Numbered from the stretch's first letter, positions 45,991-56,273 are shown. The stretch is 64,000 nt of DNA from Albidovulum aestuarii (GCF_029961185.1 NZ_JASBQQ010000004.1:62001-126000); one strand, 5' to 3'. The notes: generated from the sequence alone by a model not told the origin. Numbers and translations: made by a program.

Positions 45991-47064
45991 TCAGTTGTGT
46001 TTTGAGATCCGGTTCACGTGACCCATCTTTCGGCCAGGTCGGGACTCGGCTTTGCCGTAAAGATGGATCGCCACATGCATTTCCTTCGCGATATCCGGGA
46101 TACGGCCGATGTCGTCGCCGATCAGGTTCTCCATCACGACGTCGGAATGCCGTGATCCGTCGCCGAGCGGCCAGCCCGCGATCGCCCGAATATGCTGCTC
46201 GAACTGATCGACGGCGCAGCCGTTCTGCGTCCAGTGGCCGGAATTATGCACCCGGGGGGCGATCTCGTTCACGATCAGGCCTTCCGGAGTGACGAAAAGT
46301 TCCACCCCCATCACGCCGACATAGTTGAGCGCGTTCAGGATTTTCGCGGCAAGCAGCACCGCGTCGGTGCGCTGGGCTGCGGTCAGGCGGGCGGGCACCG
46401 TGGTCGTCCTGAGGATGCCGCCCTCATGCACGTTCTCGCCCGGATCGAAGGCTGCGACTTCGCCCGACAGGCTGCGGGCGGCGATGACCGAAACTTCATG
46501 CGAGAATGCGACGAAGCCTTCGAGGATGGATGAGGCGCCTTGCATGTCTGCCCAGGCCGTATCGGCATCGAGCTCGGATTTCAGACGCGCCTGTCCCTTG
46601 CCGTCGTAGCCAAGCCGCCGTGTCTTCAGGATTGCAGGCGCGCCGATTTCCACCAGCGCCTCGGCAAGATCGGTGGCATCGTCGACGGCGGCATAGGGCG
46701 CGGTGGCAAGGCCGAGGTCGCGAAGGAAGCCTTTCTCGATCAGCCGGTCCTGGCTGACTGACAGCGCCCGGCGGTTCGGGTGGATCGGGCAAATCGCCTC
46801 GATCGCGTCGAGTGCCGAGGTCGGGATGTTCTCGAACTCGTAAGTGACGATGGCGACCGACTTGGCGAAAGCTGTCAGCGCGGATAGGTCTTCATACGGT
46901 GCGGTCGTCACCGCGTGGGCCACATCGGCGGCGGGTGGATTGGCCATCGGTTCGTAGATATGCGTCTTGTAGCCAAGCCGTGCGGCCGCGACCGACAGCA
47001 TGCGGCCAAGCTGACCGCCGCCAAGAATGCCGATGACGGAACCGGCGGGAAGCGTCTTAGTCAT
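45991..47064 (-). CDS. purK: 5-(carboxyamino)imidazole ribonucleotide synthase
   Basis: A 357-residue ATP-grasp enzyme that carboxylates AIR to N5-CAIR in purine synthesis. It starts [23 protein letters not shown], the nucleotide-binding opening, and later has [14 protein letters not shown] (ATP-grasp loop), [12 protein letters not shown] and the C-terminal [19 protein letters not shown] block. Start at 47064; it overlaps the purE stop by 8 bp, so the two are coupled. The end carries a small Cys-rich frame described in findings. Confidence 0.95.
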   Translation of the reverse strand: MTKTLPAGSVIGILGGGQLGRMLSVAAARLGYKTHIYEPMANPPAADVAHAVTTAPYEDLSALTAFAKSVAIVTYEFENIPTSALDAIEAICPIHPNRRALSVSQDRLIEKGFLRDLGLATAPYAAVDDATDLAEALVEIGAPAILKTRRLGYDGKGQARLKSELDADTAWADMQGASSILEGFVAFSHEVSVIAARSLSGEVAAFDPGENVHEGGILRTTTVPARLTAAQRTDAVLLAAKILNALNYVGVMGVELFVTPEGLIVNEIAPRVHNSGHWTQNGCAVDQFEQHIRAIAGWPLGDGSRHSDVVMENLIGDDIGRIPDIAKEMHVAIHLYGKAESRPGRKMGHVNRISKHN

Positions 47065-47542
47065 CTTTGGGCTCATCCGGGATGGAGGCGGAAAGGGCGT
47101 CGCGCCACGCGTCAAGGCGCTGCGCAAGGCCGGGATTGTTCAGCGCGAGGATGCCCGCAGCCATGAGCCCGGCATTCGCCGCGCCCGCCGCCCCGATGGC
47201 CATCGTGGCCACCGGATAGCCCTTGGGCATCTGGACGATGGAATAAAGGCTGTCGACGCCGGAAAGCGCCTTGGTCTGGACCGGCACGCCGATCACCGGC
47301 ACGCGGGTCTTCGACGCCATCATGCCCGGCAGGTGCGCGGCCCCGCCTGCGCCTGCGATGATCACTTGCAGCCCACGCTCGACGGCCGATTTGCCGTAGG
47401 CCCAGAGCCGGTCGGGCGTGCGGTGGGCCGAAACGATCTTCGTCTCATAGCTCACACCGAGTTCATCCAGAACCGATGCTGCCTCCTTCATCGTGGGCCA
47501 GTCGGACTGCGACCCCATGATGATACCGACCTTTACGCTCAT
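47057..47542 (-). CDS. purE: 5-(carboxyamino)imidazole ribonucleotide mutase
   Basis: A 161-residue protein. It starts [29 protein letters not shown] and contains [15 protein letters not shown]-like ([10 protein letters not shown]) and [13 protein letters not shown], the class I PurE signatures. It isomerises N5-CAIR to CAIR as an octamer in the cytoplasm. purE-purK is the usual order and the genes overlap. ATG at 47542. Confidence 0.97.
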   Translation of the reverse strand: MSVKVGIIMGSQSDWPTMKEAASVLDELGVSYETKIVSAHRTPDRLWAYGKSAVERGLQVIIAGAGGAAHLPGMMASKTRVPVIGVPVQTKALSGVDSLYSIVQMPKGYPVATMAIGAAGAANAGLMAAGILALNNPGLAQRLDAWRDALSASIPDEPKDD

Positions 47543-47688
47543 GGCTGTCCCCGTGCCCGCGAATTGGAGCGCGCACTATACCGGTGAGCCGCTTGCGGGC
47601 AAGGCCGCCGGACGATGGGGGATGCGAAAAATCTTGAAGAAAGATTTTTGGACGGATTTGAAAATCCGTTCCTGCACTGTGTCCGCAG

Positions 47689-47907
47689 TCACGCGATGAT
47701 GTCGGGCGTCAGGATATCTTCGATCCGCGCGATCTGGTCCTTGAGCGCGAGTTTCTGCTTCTTGAGCCGTTTCAACGTAAGCTGGTCAGCGCGGCCTGAG
47801 GTCTCCATCACATGGATCGCCTCATCGAGGTCGCGGTGTTCGCGGCGGAGAACCTCGAGCTTGACGCGCAGAACCTCCGTATTGTCCATCTCCATCCGGG
47901 CGTTCAT
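47689..47907 (-). CDS. YdcH-like protein (DUF465)
   Basis: A 72-residue helical protein. MNARMEMDNTEVLRVKLEVL is followed by RREHRDLDEAIHVMETSGRADQLTLKRLKKQKLALKDQIARIE, an antiparallel coiled-coil hairpin with the conserved HRDLDEAI and LKRLKKQKLALKDQI segments of the DUF465/YdcH family. Function unknown. CAGGGA precedes the ATG at 47907. Confidence 0.88.
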   Translation of the reverse strand: MNARMEMDNTEVLRVKLEVLRREHRDLDEAIHVMETSGRADQLTLKRLKKQKLALKDQIARIEDILTPDIIA

Positions 47908-47920
47908 CAGGTCCCTGTTG

Positions 47921-48022
47921 TTATGAGTCGTGGTGCTGCACGCCGTGAAGATAGCAATTCCCCGTGATGGCGGGAAGCTTTTCGCGCCTGGCCGCCTTGC
48001 CGCTGCCCGATTCCATATCCAT
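47921..48022 (-). CDS. Possible 33-residue peptide upstream of the YdcH-like gene
   Basis: A short frame MDMESGSGKAARREKLPAIT ending NCYLHGVQHHDS, preceded by GGAAGGAAT at the right distance from ATG 48022 and ending 13 bp before the YdcH-like start. It could be a leader or small protein that is translated with ydcH. No homology is recognised, so it may be chance. Confidence 0.35.
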   Translation of the reverse strand: MDMESGSGKAARREKLPAITGNCYLHGVQHHDS

Positions 48023-48091
48023 ATTCCTTCCACGGGTCGCCGCTGGGCGGGGCCCGCATGATGTGTCGCTTAATCCAAGGACATGCCCGAG

Positions 48092-48508
48092 ATGACGAAA
48101 CTGACCTTTGCCGCACACCCCTTCCTTCTGGGCTTCGACGAGTTGGAGCGTCTGGTGGAGCGGACTGCCAAATCCGGCAATGACGGCTATCCTCCGTTCA
48201 ATATCGAGCAATCCTCGGAAAACGGGTTCCGCATCACGCTGGCCGTGGCCGGGTTCCGCGAGGCCGATATCGCGATCACGGTCGAGGACCGGCAACTGAT
48301 GATCCGCGGTCGGCAGGCCGACGAGGTGGATGAGGGGCGCGTGTTCCTGCATCGCGGCATTGCTGCCCGCGCCTTCCAGCGCAGCTTCGTTCTTGCCGAA
48401 GGCGTGGAGGTGGCCGGTGCGGTGCTGGAGAACGGACTTCTGCATGTCGATCTGACCCGGGCGGTGCCGGACAAGATCGTGCAGACGATCCGGATCACGA
48501 AAGGGTAA
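48092..48508 (+). CDS. Hsp20/alpha-crystallin family small heat shock protein
   Basis: A 138-residue protein with the alpha-crystallin domain from about residue 35: YPPFNIEQSSENGFRITLAVAGF and ENGLLHVDLTRA (the GVLT-like block reads GLLHVDL). The N-terminal region is short and the C-terminus ends QTIRITKG with an IxI-like motif. It is an ATP-independent chaperone holding unfolded proteins. The start at 48092 is used because AAGGA lies 10 bp upstream; ATG 48083 is too close to it. DUF1150 follows 11 bp later. Confidence 0.92.
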   Translation: MTKLTFAAHPFLLGFDELERLVERTAKSGNDGYPPFNIEQSSENGFRITLAVAGFREADIAITVEDRQLMIRGRQADEVDEGRVFLHRGIAARAFQRSFVLAEGVEVAGAVLENGLLHVDLTRAVPDKIVQTIRITKG

Positions 48509-48519
48509 GGAGAACGGGC

Positions 48520-48747
48520 ATGGATACCAAATACGATTTCGGGCCGGACGCGGGCGAACGCATCGTCTATGTGCGTGAGGTGCCGGTGGCTGACCTGCCG
48601 GAAGAGATTCGCGCGCAGGCCGTTGGGCTGGAAACGCTCTATGCCGTCCACGATGCGGATGGTGAGCGGCTGGCGCTGGTCAAGGACCGCAAGATGGCGT
48701 TCATTCTGGCGCGCCAGAATGACATGGCCCCGGTCAGCGTTCACTAG
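48520..48747 (+). CDS. DUF1150 family protein
   Basis: A 75-residue protein with YDFGPDAGERIVYVREVPVADLPEEIRAQ and HDADGERLALVKDRKMAFILARQNDMAPVSVH, the two conserved parts of DUF1150, an alphaproteobacterial family often next to Hsp20 genes. Function unknown. It starts 11 bp after Hsp20 with GGAGA upstream, so it is very likely co-transcribed. Confidence 0.92.
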   Translation: MDTKYDFGPDAGERIVYVREVPVADLPEEIRAQAVGLETLYAVHDADGERLALVKDRKMAFILARQNDMAPVSVH

Positions 48748-48851
48748 GTTTGTGCAACCCGGGTCAAATTGACCCGCGACGGAATTTCCCCTCTGATCCG
48801 TGAAGTAAGGGCTGCCGCATTGTCGGTGGTTTCGGACAGGATGAGGGCAAG

Positions 48852-49337
48852 ATGAGTAAGGTTACAGGCTACAGCCGCACACAGATCGCGCTTCACTGGG
48901 GCGTTCTGGCATTGATGATCGTCAGCTATGTCAGCGAGGATGCTATGAGCGCGGCCTGGCGCGCGTTCAACCGCGGGCAGGAGGTGACGCCGGGCGCGCA
49001 TACCGTGCATGTCATTTCCGGAATTCTGATTCTGGTTCTTGCGGCCATGCGACTGCTCGCCAGATGGCGCCGTGGCGCCCCTGCGGCGCCGGATGCCGGG
49101 CATCCGCTGATGAAGCCCGCCGCCGCGGTGACGCATTGGGCGCTTTATGCATTGATGATTGTGATTCCGCTGACCGGCATTGCCGCATGGTTCGGCGGCA
49201 TCCGCGATGCGGGTGAGGTGCATGAGGTGCTGTTCAACGTGCTCCTTTTGCTCGTGGGGCTGCATGTTGTGGGTGCGCTTTACCACCAGTTCGTGCTGAA
49301 AGACGGCCTGATGGACCGGATGCGCAAGCCGCTCTGA
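48852..49337 (+). CDS. Cytochrome b561 family protein
   Basis: A 161-residue membrane protein with four hydrophobic helices and His ligands in ALHWGVLALM, VHVISGILIL, THWALYALMIV and GLHVVGALYHQF, typical of diheme b-type cytochromes (DUF4405/b561). It could shuttle electrons between quinone and periplasmic partners; the partner is not known. A terminator follows. Confidence 0.88.
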   Translation: MSKVTGYSRTQIALHWGVLALMIVSYVSEDAMSAAWRAFNRGQEVTPGAHTVHVISGILILVLAAMRLLARWRRGAPAAPDAGHPLMKPAAAVTHWALYALMIVIPLTGIAAWFGGIRDAGEVHEVLFNVLLLLVGLHVVGALYHQFVLKDGLMDRMRKPL

Positions 49338-49362
49338 CGTCCTCCGTCAAATCCCCAAACAC

Positions 49363-49391
49363 AAAGGGCCCCGGAAAACCGGGGACCTTTT
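49363..49391. terminator. Intrinsic terminator between cytochrome b561 and sat-cysC genes
   Basis: AAAGGGCCCCGG pairs with CCGGGGACCTTT (one mismatch) around an AAAA loop and ends in T. It lies between two convergent genes and can serve both. Confidence 0.8.
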
Positions 49392-49413
49392 GGGTTTCTG
49401 CAAGGCTGCCGGA

Positions 49414-51513
49414 TCAGGCTCGGATCAGTCCCATGCTTTCCAGCTTCAGGATCACCTGATGCGCGCAGTTGTCGACATCGACATTCTCGGTCTCGACCTT
49501 GAGCTCAGGATTCTTCGGTTCTTCGTAAGGGTCCGAGATACCGGTGAACTCCTTGATCTTGCCTTCGCGCGCGAGCTTGTAGAGCCCCTTGCGGTCGCGG
49601 CGTTCGCATTCCTCAAGACTGGTCGCGACATGAACTTCCACGAAGGCGCCGTAAGCTTCGATCATCTCGCGGACCGCGCGGCGGGTGGCCGTGTAGGGCG
49701 CGATCGGGGCGCAGATGGCGATGCCGCCGTTCTTGGTGATCTCGGACGCGACATAGCCGATGCGCTTGATGTTGATGTCGCGGTGTTCCTTCGAGAAGCC
49801 GAGTTCGGACGACAGGTGTTTCCGCACCACGTCGCCATCGAGCAGCGTCGTCGGACGGCCGCCCATCTCCATCAGCTTGACCATCAGCGCATTGGCGATG
49901 GTCGACTTGCCGGACCCCGATAGACCGGTGAAGAAGACCGTGAAGCCCTGCTTGGCGCGCGGCGGCGAGGTGCGGCGCAGTTCCGTCACGACTTCAGGGA
50001 AGGAGAACCATTCGGGGATTTCCAGACCTTCGCGCAGACGGCGGCGCAGTTCGGTGCCCGAGATGTCGAGAACGGTCGACCCTTCCGGCACTTCGTCAAC
50101 GGGGAAATACTGCGCCTTTTCCTGCACATAGACCATCTGTTTGAAATCGACCATCTCGATGCCGATTTCCTCCTGATGCTGGCGCACCAGTTCCTGCGCG
50201 GCATAGGGGTCATAGAAATCCTTGCCCTGGCTGTTCTTGCCCGGCCCCGCATGGTCGCGGCCGATGATCATATGCGTCAGGCCGTGGTTCTTGCGGATGA
50301 TCGCGTGCCACAGCGCCTCGCGCGGGCCGCCCATGCGCATGGCGAGGTTCAGAAGCGACAGATGCGTGGTTGAGGCCGGGTACTGGTCCAGAACCGCCTC
50401 GTAGCAGCGCACACGGGTGAAGTGGTCGACATCGCCGGGCTTTGTCATGCCGACGACCGGGTGGATCAGAAGGTTCGCCTGAGCTTCCTTGGCGGCGCGG
50501 AAGGTCAGTTCCTGATGTGCGCGGTGCAGCGGGTTGCGGGTCTGGAAGGCGACGATCTTGCGCCAGCCGAGCTTGCGGAAGTAGGAGCGCAGCTCGTTCG
50601 GCGTGTCGCGGCGGGCCTTGAAGTCATAGTGGACCGGCTGCTGGATGCCGGTCACCGGCCCGCCGAGATAAACCTTGCCAGCCGTGTGGTGCAGGTAGTT
50701 CACCGCCGGATGGGCGATATCGTCAGCGCCAAAGACCTTTTCCGCCTCGACGCTTTTGTTCGGCACCCATTTGTCGGTGACCGACAGGATGGCAAGGATG
50801 ACGCCCTCGGCATCGCGGAGCGCGATGTCCTGACCGGGTTCGACCTTGGCCGCGAAGTCCTCGGACACGTCGAGCGTCACCGGCATCGGCCAGAGCGAGC
50901 CATCCGAAAGACGCATGTTGTCCAGAACGCCGTCATAGTCGGCTTCAGTCATGAAGCCCTTGAGCGGATAGAAGCCGCCGTTCATCAGCAGTTCCAGATC
51001 GCAGACCTGACGCTGGGTGAGGTCCCACGAGGGCAGGGCGCCCGCTTCGTGCTTCAGCTTCTGGGCAGAGTCGTAGGAGACATAAAGCTCCGGGATCGGG
51101 GCAAGATTGGATTGCATCAAAGGGGTCCTTTTCTTGAGTTGGAGAAGGCCGCTCTCCGTGCCGGTCAGTTCGGCATGAAGCGCGTCATATTCGGCGAGTT
51201 TGCGGGCGAGGAACCGATCGGTCAGGCGGGCCTTGGTCGCGGCGCCTTTCGTGGTCAGTTCATAGGTGAAGCGCTGGCGGCGGTCCGGGCCGTTGCGGTC
51301 GGCGACACGGATATACCCCGCCTCAGTCGCGGCGCGCAGATGGGTGTTGAGTGTGCCAAGGCTGACCCCAAGCGCATCCGCCGTCGCGCGCTGCGATGCG
51401 TCGGGCCGCTGGTCAAGCTGACGCAGCAGGCGGAAGAGCTGATCGTCTTCCGAAGGGGATGTGGCGGCTTGTGGCACCGGGTTTCGACTCAATTTGTGTT
51501 CAACACTGAACAC
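49414..51513 (-). CDS. MarR-type (EPS-associated) winged-helix domain in frame with sulfate adenylyltransferase / APS kinase
   Basis: One open frame of 699 codons. Residues 20-125 match the EPS-associated MarR family: RLLRQLDQRPDASQRATADALGVSLGTLNTHL and RFLARKLAEYDALHAEL. No stop follows; the frame continues through LLQLKKRTPL to Met133, where a bifunctional Sat-CysC begins (ATG 51117, AAGGA 8 bp upstream). The ATP sulfurylase part has RNPLHRAHQEL and GRDHAGPG; the APS kinase part has FTGLSGSGKST and LDGDVVRKHLSSELGF. It makes PAPS from sulphate and ATP. Sat-CysC may be made both as a fusion and alone from 51117. The start is GTG 51513 or an internal one. Confidence 0.85.
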   Translation of the reverse strand: MFSVEHKLSRNPVPQAATSPSEDDQLFRLLRQLDQRPDASQRATADALGVSLGTLNTHLRAATEAGYIRVADRNGPDRRQRFTYELTTKGAATKARLTDRFLARKLAEYDALHAELTGTESGLLQLKKRTPLMQSNLAPIPELYVSYDSAQKLKHEAGALPSWDLTQRQVCDLELLMNGGFYPLKGFMTEADYDGVLDNMRLSDGSLWPMPVTLDVSEDFAAKVEPGQDIALRDAEGVILAILSVTDKWVPNKSVEAEKVFGADDIAHPAVNYLHHTAGKVYLGGPVTGIQQPVHYDFKARRDTPNELRSYFRKLGWRKIVAFQTRNPLHRAHQELTFRAAKEAQANLLIHPVVGMTKPGDVDHFTRVRCYEAVLDQYPASTTHLSLLNLAMRMGGPREALWHAIIRKNHGLTHMIIGRDHAGPGKNSQGKDFYDPYAAQELVRQHQEEIGIEMVDFKQMVYVQEKAQYFPVDEVPEGSTVLDISGTELRRRLREGLEIPEWFSFPEVVTELRRTSPPRAKQGFTVFFTGLSGSGKSTIANALMVKLMEMGGRPTTLLDGDVVRKHLSSELGFSKEHRDINIKRIGYVASEITKNGGIAICAPIAPYTATRRAVREMIEAYGAFVEVHVATSLEECERRDRKGLYKLAREGKIKEFTGISDPYEEPKNPELKVETENVDVDNCAHQVILKLESMGLIRA

Positions 51514-51514
51514 A
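51495..51514. promoter_or_regulatory. Perfect palindrome at the start of the MarR-Sat-CysC frame
   Basis: TGTGTTCA and TGAACACA flank a 4-base centre (ACAC), a 20-bp palindrome over the GTG start. It is a strong candidate operator for the MarR domain encoded just downstream (autoregulation). Overlap with the start codon suggests either a leaderless message or a start further in. Confidence 0.55.
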
Positions 51515-51654
51515 TCTCATAGGCGGCAAAAAAAGGAAAGCAGTTATCGCCGATTGGCGCTGTTCAGGCGCTGAGTGACCCACGTGCAACAGGATTGTCT
51601 TGATCTCTGAGTGATCAGGGACGGATACCCAGACAATTGGGCGTCCGATCGGCG

Positions 51655-52455
51655 TTACGTGCGGATAAGGATCAGATGCGCGGGGGCGGGGAAGGCAACC
51701 CGTCCATCCCCGCTGACGTATTGCGGGAAAAGTGACGCGGCAGCGGCCTTTAGCGTGACAAGCTGGTCGGGCGACACCAATTCAGCCAGCGTCCAGCCAC
51801 CTATTTCCGTGTCGATCCATCCATCAAGCGAAGCATGCCGCGCGGTGCCGGTGAGGATGCGGTGTTCGGCCATTTTCAGCCCCGCCCGGCCCAGTTCCGC
51901 TTCGATGTCCGTCATGTTCCCCAGCACAAAAGGTGCGCTCAGCGCATCGGCCGCCGTGGGCCCGACGATCTCCCGCAGCAGCGGTACGAGCTGATCATAT
52001 CCCGGGCTCCGGCCAAGCGCCTCCCATGTCAGAAGCGCGATCCGCCCGCCAGGGCATGTCACCCGCGCCATTTCTCGCAGGGCGCGGGTGCGGTCGGCGA
52101 GGAACATCAGCGCGAACTGGCAGAGGGTCACGTCGAAACGGCCGTCGTCGAAGGGCAGGGCCTCGGCCGCGCCTTCAACCCAGTCCACCCGGTCCGTCTT
52201 GGCGCGCGCGACCGCCAGCATGCCGGGATTGATGTCGACGCCCGTCACCGACGCCGCCCCGCGCTCGAATGCCGCAAGGGCCGCGATGCCTGTGCCGCAA
52301 GCGACATCGAGCACCGTATCGCCCGCCTTGATCCCGGCTGCCTCGGCCAGCATCGGGGCGAACTGGCCAAACAGCGCGGGCACGAAATCACGGTCATAGA
52401 TTTCGGCGGCAGACATGCTGACCTGCCCCGCCGCTGCATTCGTCATCGTCGTCAT
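51655..52455 (-). CDS. Class I SAM-dependent methyltransferase
   Basis: A 266-residue enzyme. DTVLDVACGTGIAALAAFERG is SAM motif I, DINPGMLAVARAKTD motif II, and FDVTLCQFALMFLAD motif III/IV, as in UbiE/Menaquinone-type methyltransferases of small molecules. Substrate unknown. The start MTTMTN at 52455 has GGAGG 5 bp upstream. It diverges from the HxlR regulator, with 118 bp between, which could control it. Confidence 0.88.
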   Translation of the reverse strand: MTTMTNAAAGQVSMSAAEIYDRDFVPALFGQFAPMLAEAAGIKAGDTVLDVACGTGIAALAAFERGAASVTGVDINPGMLAVARAKTDRVDWVEGAAEALPFDDGRFDVTLCQFALMFLADRTRALREMARVTCPGGRIALLTWEALGRSPGYDQLVPLLREIVGPTAADALSAPFVLGNMTDIEAELGRAGLKMAEHRILTGTARHASLDGWIDTEIGGWTLAELVSPDQLVTLKAAAASLFPQYVSGDGRVAFPAPAHLILIRT

Positions 52456-52573
52456 GGGATCCTCCATTCTGTCACCCGAAAGGGTCGCAGACGGGTTTTC
52501 CTGCCGATAGTCCTGATTCTGTAGTAAACTGGTTGGGTGCCACTCTCGATCCTGCCAGACGAAAGGAGCATCC

Positions 52574-53260
52574 ATGCGCAGCTACGGTCAGTTCTGCCCC
52601 GTCGCCAAGGCCGCCGAAATCTTCTGCCAACGCTGGACCGCGCTCATCCTGCGCAACATCACCTGGGGGGCACATCGCTTTTCGGAGATTCAGCGTGGCG
52701 TGCCAATGATGTCGCCAACGCTTCTGTCGCAACGGCTGAAGGAGTTGGAGAAGGAAGGCATTGTCGAACGAAATGTTGAAGGCCGTGCCGTCAGCTATCA
52801 CCTGACGCTCGCGGGCCGCGAATTCACCCCGCTGATCGAGGTGATGGGTGCCTGGGGTCAGCGCTGGGCGCGGCGGGAACTGGAAGAGGGCGAGGTCGAT
52901 ATGGACCTGCTGCTTTGGGGCATCGAGCGCGCGGCGCGGGCTGATGCCTTCGACGGAAGGGCGGTCATACGGATCGAGTTCACCGACCAGCCCGCACATA
53001 AGGCGCATTGGTGGTTTCTCTGCGACGACGGGCGCTGCCAGCTTTGCGTCGATGATCCGGGGGGTGCGACGGACCTTTACCTCTCCGCCACCGTGGCCGA
53101 CCTGATCCGCGTCTATCGGGGCGATGTGCCCCTGCGCCGGGCCTTGTCCGACGGACTACTGGAGGCAATCGGCGACTATCAGGCGGTAGAGGCGCTGCCG
53201 GTCTGGCTGAACCTCAGCCCGCTTGCGGCGATCCGGCCCGTTTCGCGTGCCGTTGCCTGA
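52574..53260 (+). CDS. HxlR-type winged-helix regulator with SCP2-like C-terminal domain
   Basis: A 228-residue protein. The N-terminal 100 residues form an HxlR domain: CPVAKAAEIFCQRWTALILRNI and MMSPTLLSQRLKELEKEGIV (recognition helix). The C-terminal half has the SCP2 sterol-carrier-like pattern. The Cys near the N-terminus is typical for redox- or aldehyde-sensing relatives. It faces the methyltransferase gene. ATG at 52574 with AGGAGC upstream. Confidence 0.85.
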   Translation: MRSYGQFCPVAKAAEIFCQRWTALILRNITWGAHRFSEIQRGVPMMSPTLLSQRLKELEKEGIVERNVEGRAVSYHLTLAGREFTPLIEVMGAWGQRWARRELEEGEVDMDLLLWGIERAARADAFDGRAVIRIEFTDQPAHKAHWWFLCDDGRCQLCVDDPGGATDLYLSATVADLIRVYRGDVPLRRALSDGLLEAIGDYQAVEALPVWLNLSPLAAIRPVSRAVA

Positions 53261-53534
53261 CGGGCAAGGCGGTTGCCATCGGATCCTTGGCTCAGTACCC
53301 TTACCCAAGGCCAATACGAGGAAGGGAGGGCTGCAAATGCGATCGATCCATAAGCGGCATCTGACTTATGGCCCTGTTCAAGCCCTGCATGACTGACGTG
53401 CAGGGCGGATCGAAATAAGGTTTCCGACCCCGATCTGCCCGGATGGGTGGCCTTTCCCTGTTGCGGAGGGCCGCCCGAAGATACCGCCGCGATGACCCGA
53501 AGGATGGCATCCGGCCCCGGCAGAGACGACCGAT

Positions 53535-55043
53535 ATGACGATTCTGACCCTGAAAGACATTGGCGTAACCCTTGGTGCGCCGCTTTTCTCAGACCTTTCG
53601 CTGACCCTCAACCCGGGCGACCGGCTTGGGCTTGTCGCAGCGAACGGGCGCGGCAAATCCACGCTTCTGCGCATTATTGCCGGAGAGGCCGAAGCGACGA
53701 CCGGCGACTTGACCCGGTCGCGCGGCCTCTGCGTCGGCCATCTGGCACAGGATATTCCCGAGACGCTGATGCAGCTTTCGTTCCACGCGGCGGTGCTTGA
53801 CGCTCTGTCGAGCGATCAGGCAGAAAACGAAAGCTGGCGCGTGGACATCGTGCTCGATGATCTCGCGGTGCCCGGGGATCTGCGCGACCGGCCGCTTGCC
53901 GCCTTGTCCGGTGGCTGGCGGCGTATGGCGATGCTGGCCCGGGTCTGGGTGACGGAGCCGCACTGCCTCTTGCTCGACGAACCGACCAACCATCTCGATC
54001 TGGAGCGGATTTCGGGGCTGGAAGCCTTCCTGACCGGGTTGCCGCGCACCTTCCCCCTGATCGTCGCCAGCCATGACCGCGCCTTTCTGGACCATGTCAC
54101 TAACCGCACCCTCTTCCTGCGCCCCGAGGCATCGCGAGACTTCGCGCTGCCTTACAGCGCGGCGCGGGTGGCGCGGGACGAGGCCGATGCGGCTGAGGCG
54201 CGCCGCTTTGGCAATGAGATGCAGAAGGCCGCCGGGCTGCGCCGGCAGGCGGCGAAGCTGAAGAATATCGGCATCAATTCAGGGTCCGACCTGCTGAACA
54301 CCAAGACCAAGCAGTTGAGCGAGCGGGCGGAACGGATCGAGGCGGCGGCCCGGCCTGCCCATCGCGAAGGCTCGGCGGGCGATATCCGGCTGGACGCGAC
54401 GCGCAGCCATGCAAGGGCACTGGTGACGCTGGAGGATGCGGGCGTGGCCACGCCGGACGGGCGGGTGCTGTTCCGCACCGGGGCGAAATGGATCGTGCCC
54501 GGTGACAGGGTCGTCCTCTTGGGCGCGAATGGCGCGGGCAAAAGCCGGGTGCTTGCGCTGATCGCGGCGGCGATATCGTCGGGCGGGGCGGAGGGCGTGC
54601 GTATCTCCGCCTCCGTCGTGCCGGGCATCTGCGATCAGGGGCTGGAGGGGCTGAGCGGGGCCGACACGCCCTTTGACCTCATTGCCGGGCGCTATGGCCA
54701 GTCGGACCAGACCGTGCGCGGGTTTCTGGCGGGTGCGGGGATCGACATCGCCGCACAGGACCGCCCGGCAGGCAATCTTTCGGGCGGCCAGCGCGCACGG
54801 CTCGCGATGCTGATCCTGCGGCTGATCCGGCCCAATCTCTATCTTCTGGATGAACCCACCAACCACCTCGATATCGAGGGGCAGGAGGCGCTGGAACGCG
54901 AGTTGATGGCCGATGACGTCAGCGCGCTCATCGTCTCGCATGACCGCGCCTTTGTCCGCGCCACCGGCACTCGGTTTTGGCGGATCGGGAAGGGGCGGAT
55001 GGAGGAGGTGGAGGACCCCGAAGCGTTCTTCGCAGGCGGGTAG
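53535..55043 (+). CDS. ABC-F family ATPase
   Basis: A 502-residue soluble protein with two ABC domains. Walker A1 is AANGRGKST, signature 1 LSGGWRRMAML and Walker B1 LLLDEPTNHLDLE; domain 2 has GANGAGKSRV, LSGGQRARLAML and LLDEPTNHLDIEG. The second Walker A ends in Arg rather than Thr/Ser-leucine as usual (GKSR), a small oddity. There are no membrane segments, so it is a ribosome-associated or repair (UUP-like) type. ATG at 53535. No partner gene. Confidence 0.92.
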   Translation: MTILTLKDIGVTLGAPLFSDLSLTLNPGDRLGLVAANGRGKSTLLRIIAGEAEATTGDLTRSRGLCVGHLAQDIPETLMQLSFHAAVLDALSSDQAENESWRVDIVLDDLAVPGDLRDRPLAALSGGWRRMAMLARVWVTEPHCLLLDEPTNHLDLERISGLEAFLTGLPRTFPLIVASHDRAFLDHVTNRTLFLRPEASRDFALPYSAARVARDEADAAEARRFGNEMQKAAGLRRQAAKLKNIGINSGSDLLNTKTKQLSERAERIEAAARPAHREGSAGDIRLDATRSHARALVTLEDAGVATPDGRVLFRTGAKWIVPGDRVVLLGANGAGKSRVLALIAAAISSGGAEGVRISASVVPGICDQGLEGLSGADTPFDLIAGRYGQSDQTVRGFLAGAGIDIAAQDRPAGNLSGGQRARLAMLILRLIRPNLYLLDEPTNHLDIEGQEALERELMADDVSALIVSHDRAFVRATGTRFWRIGKGRMEEVEDPEAFFAGG

Positions 55044-55055
55044 GCCTGGCTGAGG

Positions 55056-56060
<1,005 letters not shown>

Positions 56061-56183
56061 TCAGCATTGCGCAGCGGGAAAACCCCTGCTTCGGGTTGGG
56101 CAGCTTCGTGGGTGCAGGGCGCGCATGTCTTTCGACGATATTTCCCAGGACTTTCTGGTTTTCTCGCTGCCGTGGCCATGCGC

Positions 56184-56222
56184 GCGCGAAAATAATTGCG
56201 CGAGCGCGAAATATTATTGCGC
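56184..56222. promoter_or_regulatory. Direct repeats in the trxB-lrp divergent promoter
   Basis: GCGCGAAAATAATTGCGC (56184-56201) is followed 20 bp later by GCGCGAAATATTATTGCGC (56204-56222). Both are AT cores between GCGC arms, spaced by two helical turns. Such repeats upstream of an lrp-family gene suggest an autoregulatory operator; they also overlap the -10/-35 region for lrp. Confidence 0.5.
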
Positions 56223-56273
56223 ATCCGGACACCCGAAGGTAAGTTCCGCAAAAATCCGAGGAGCATAGTACCG

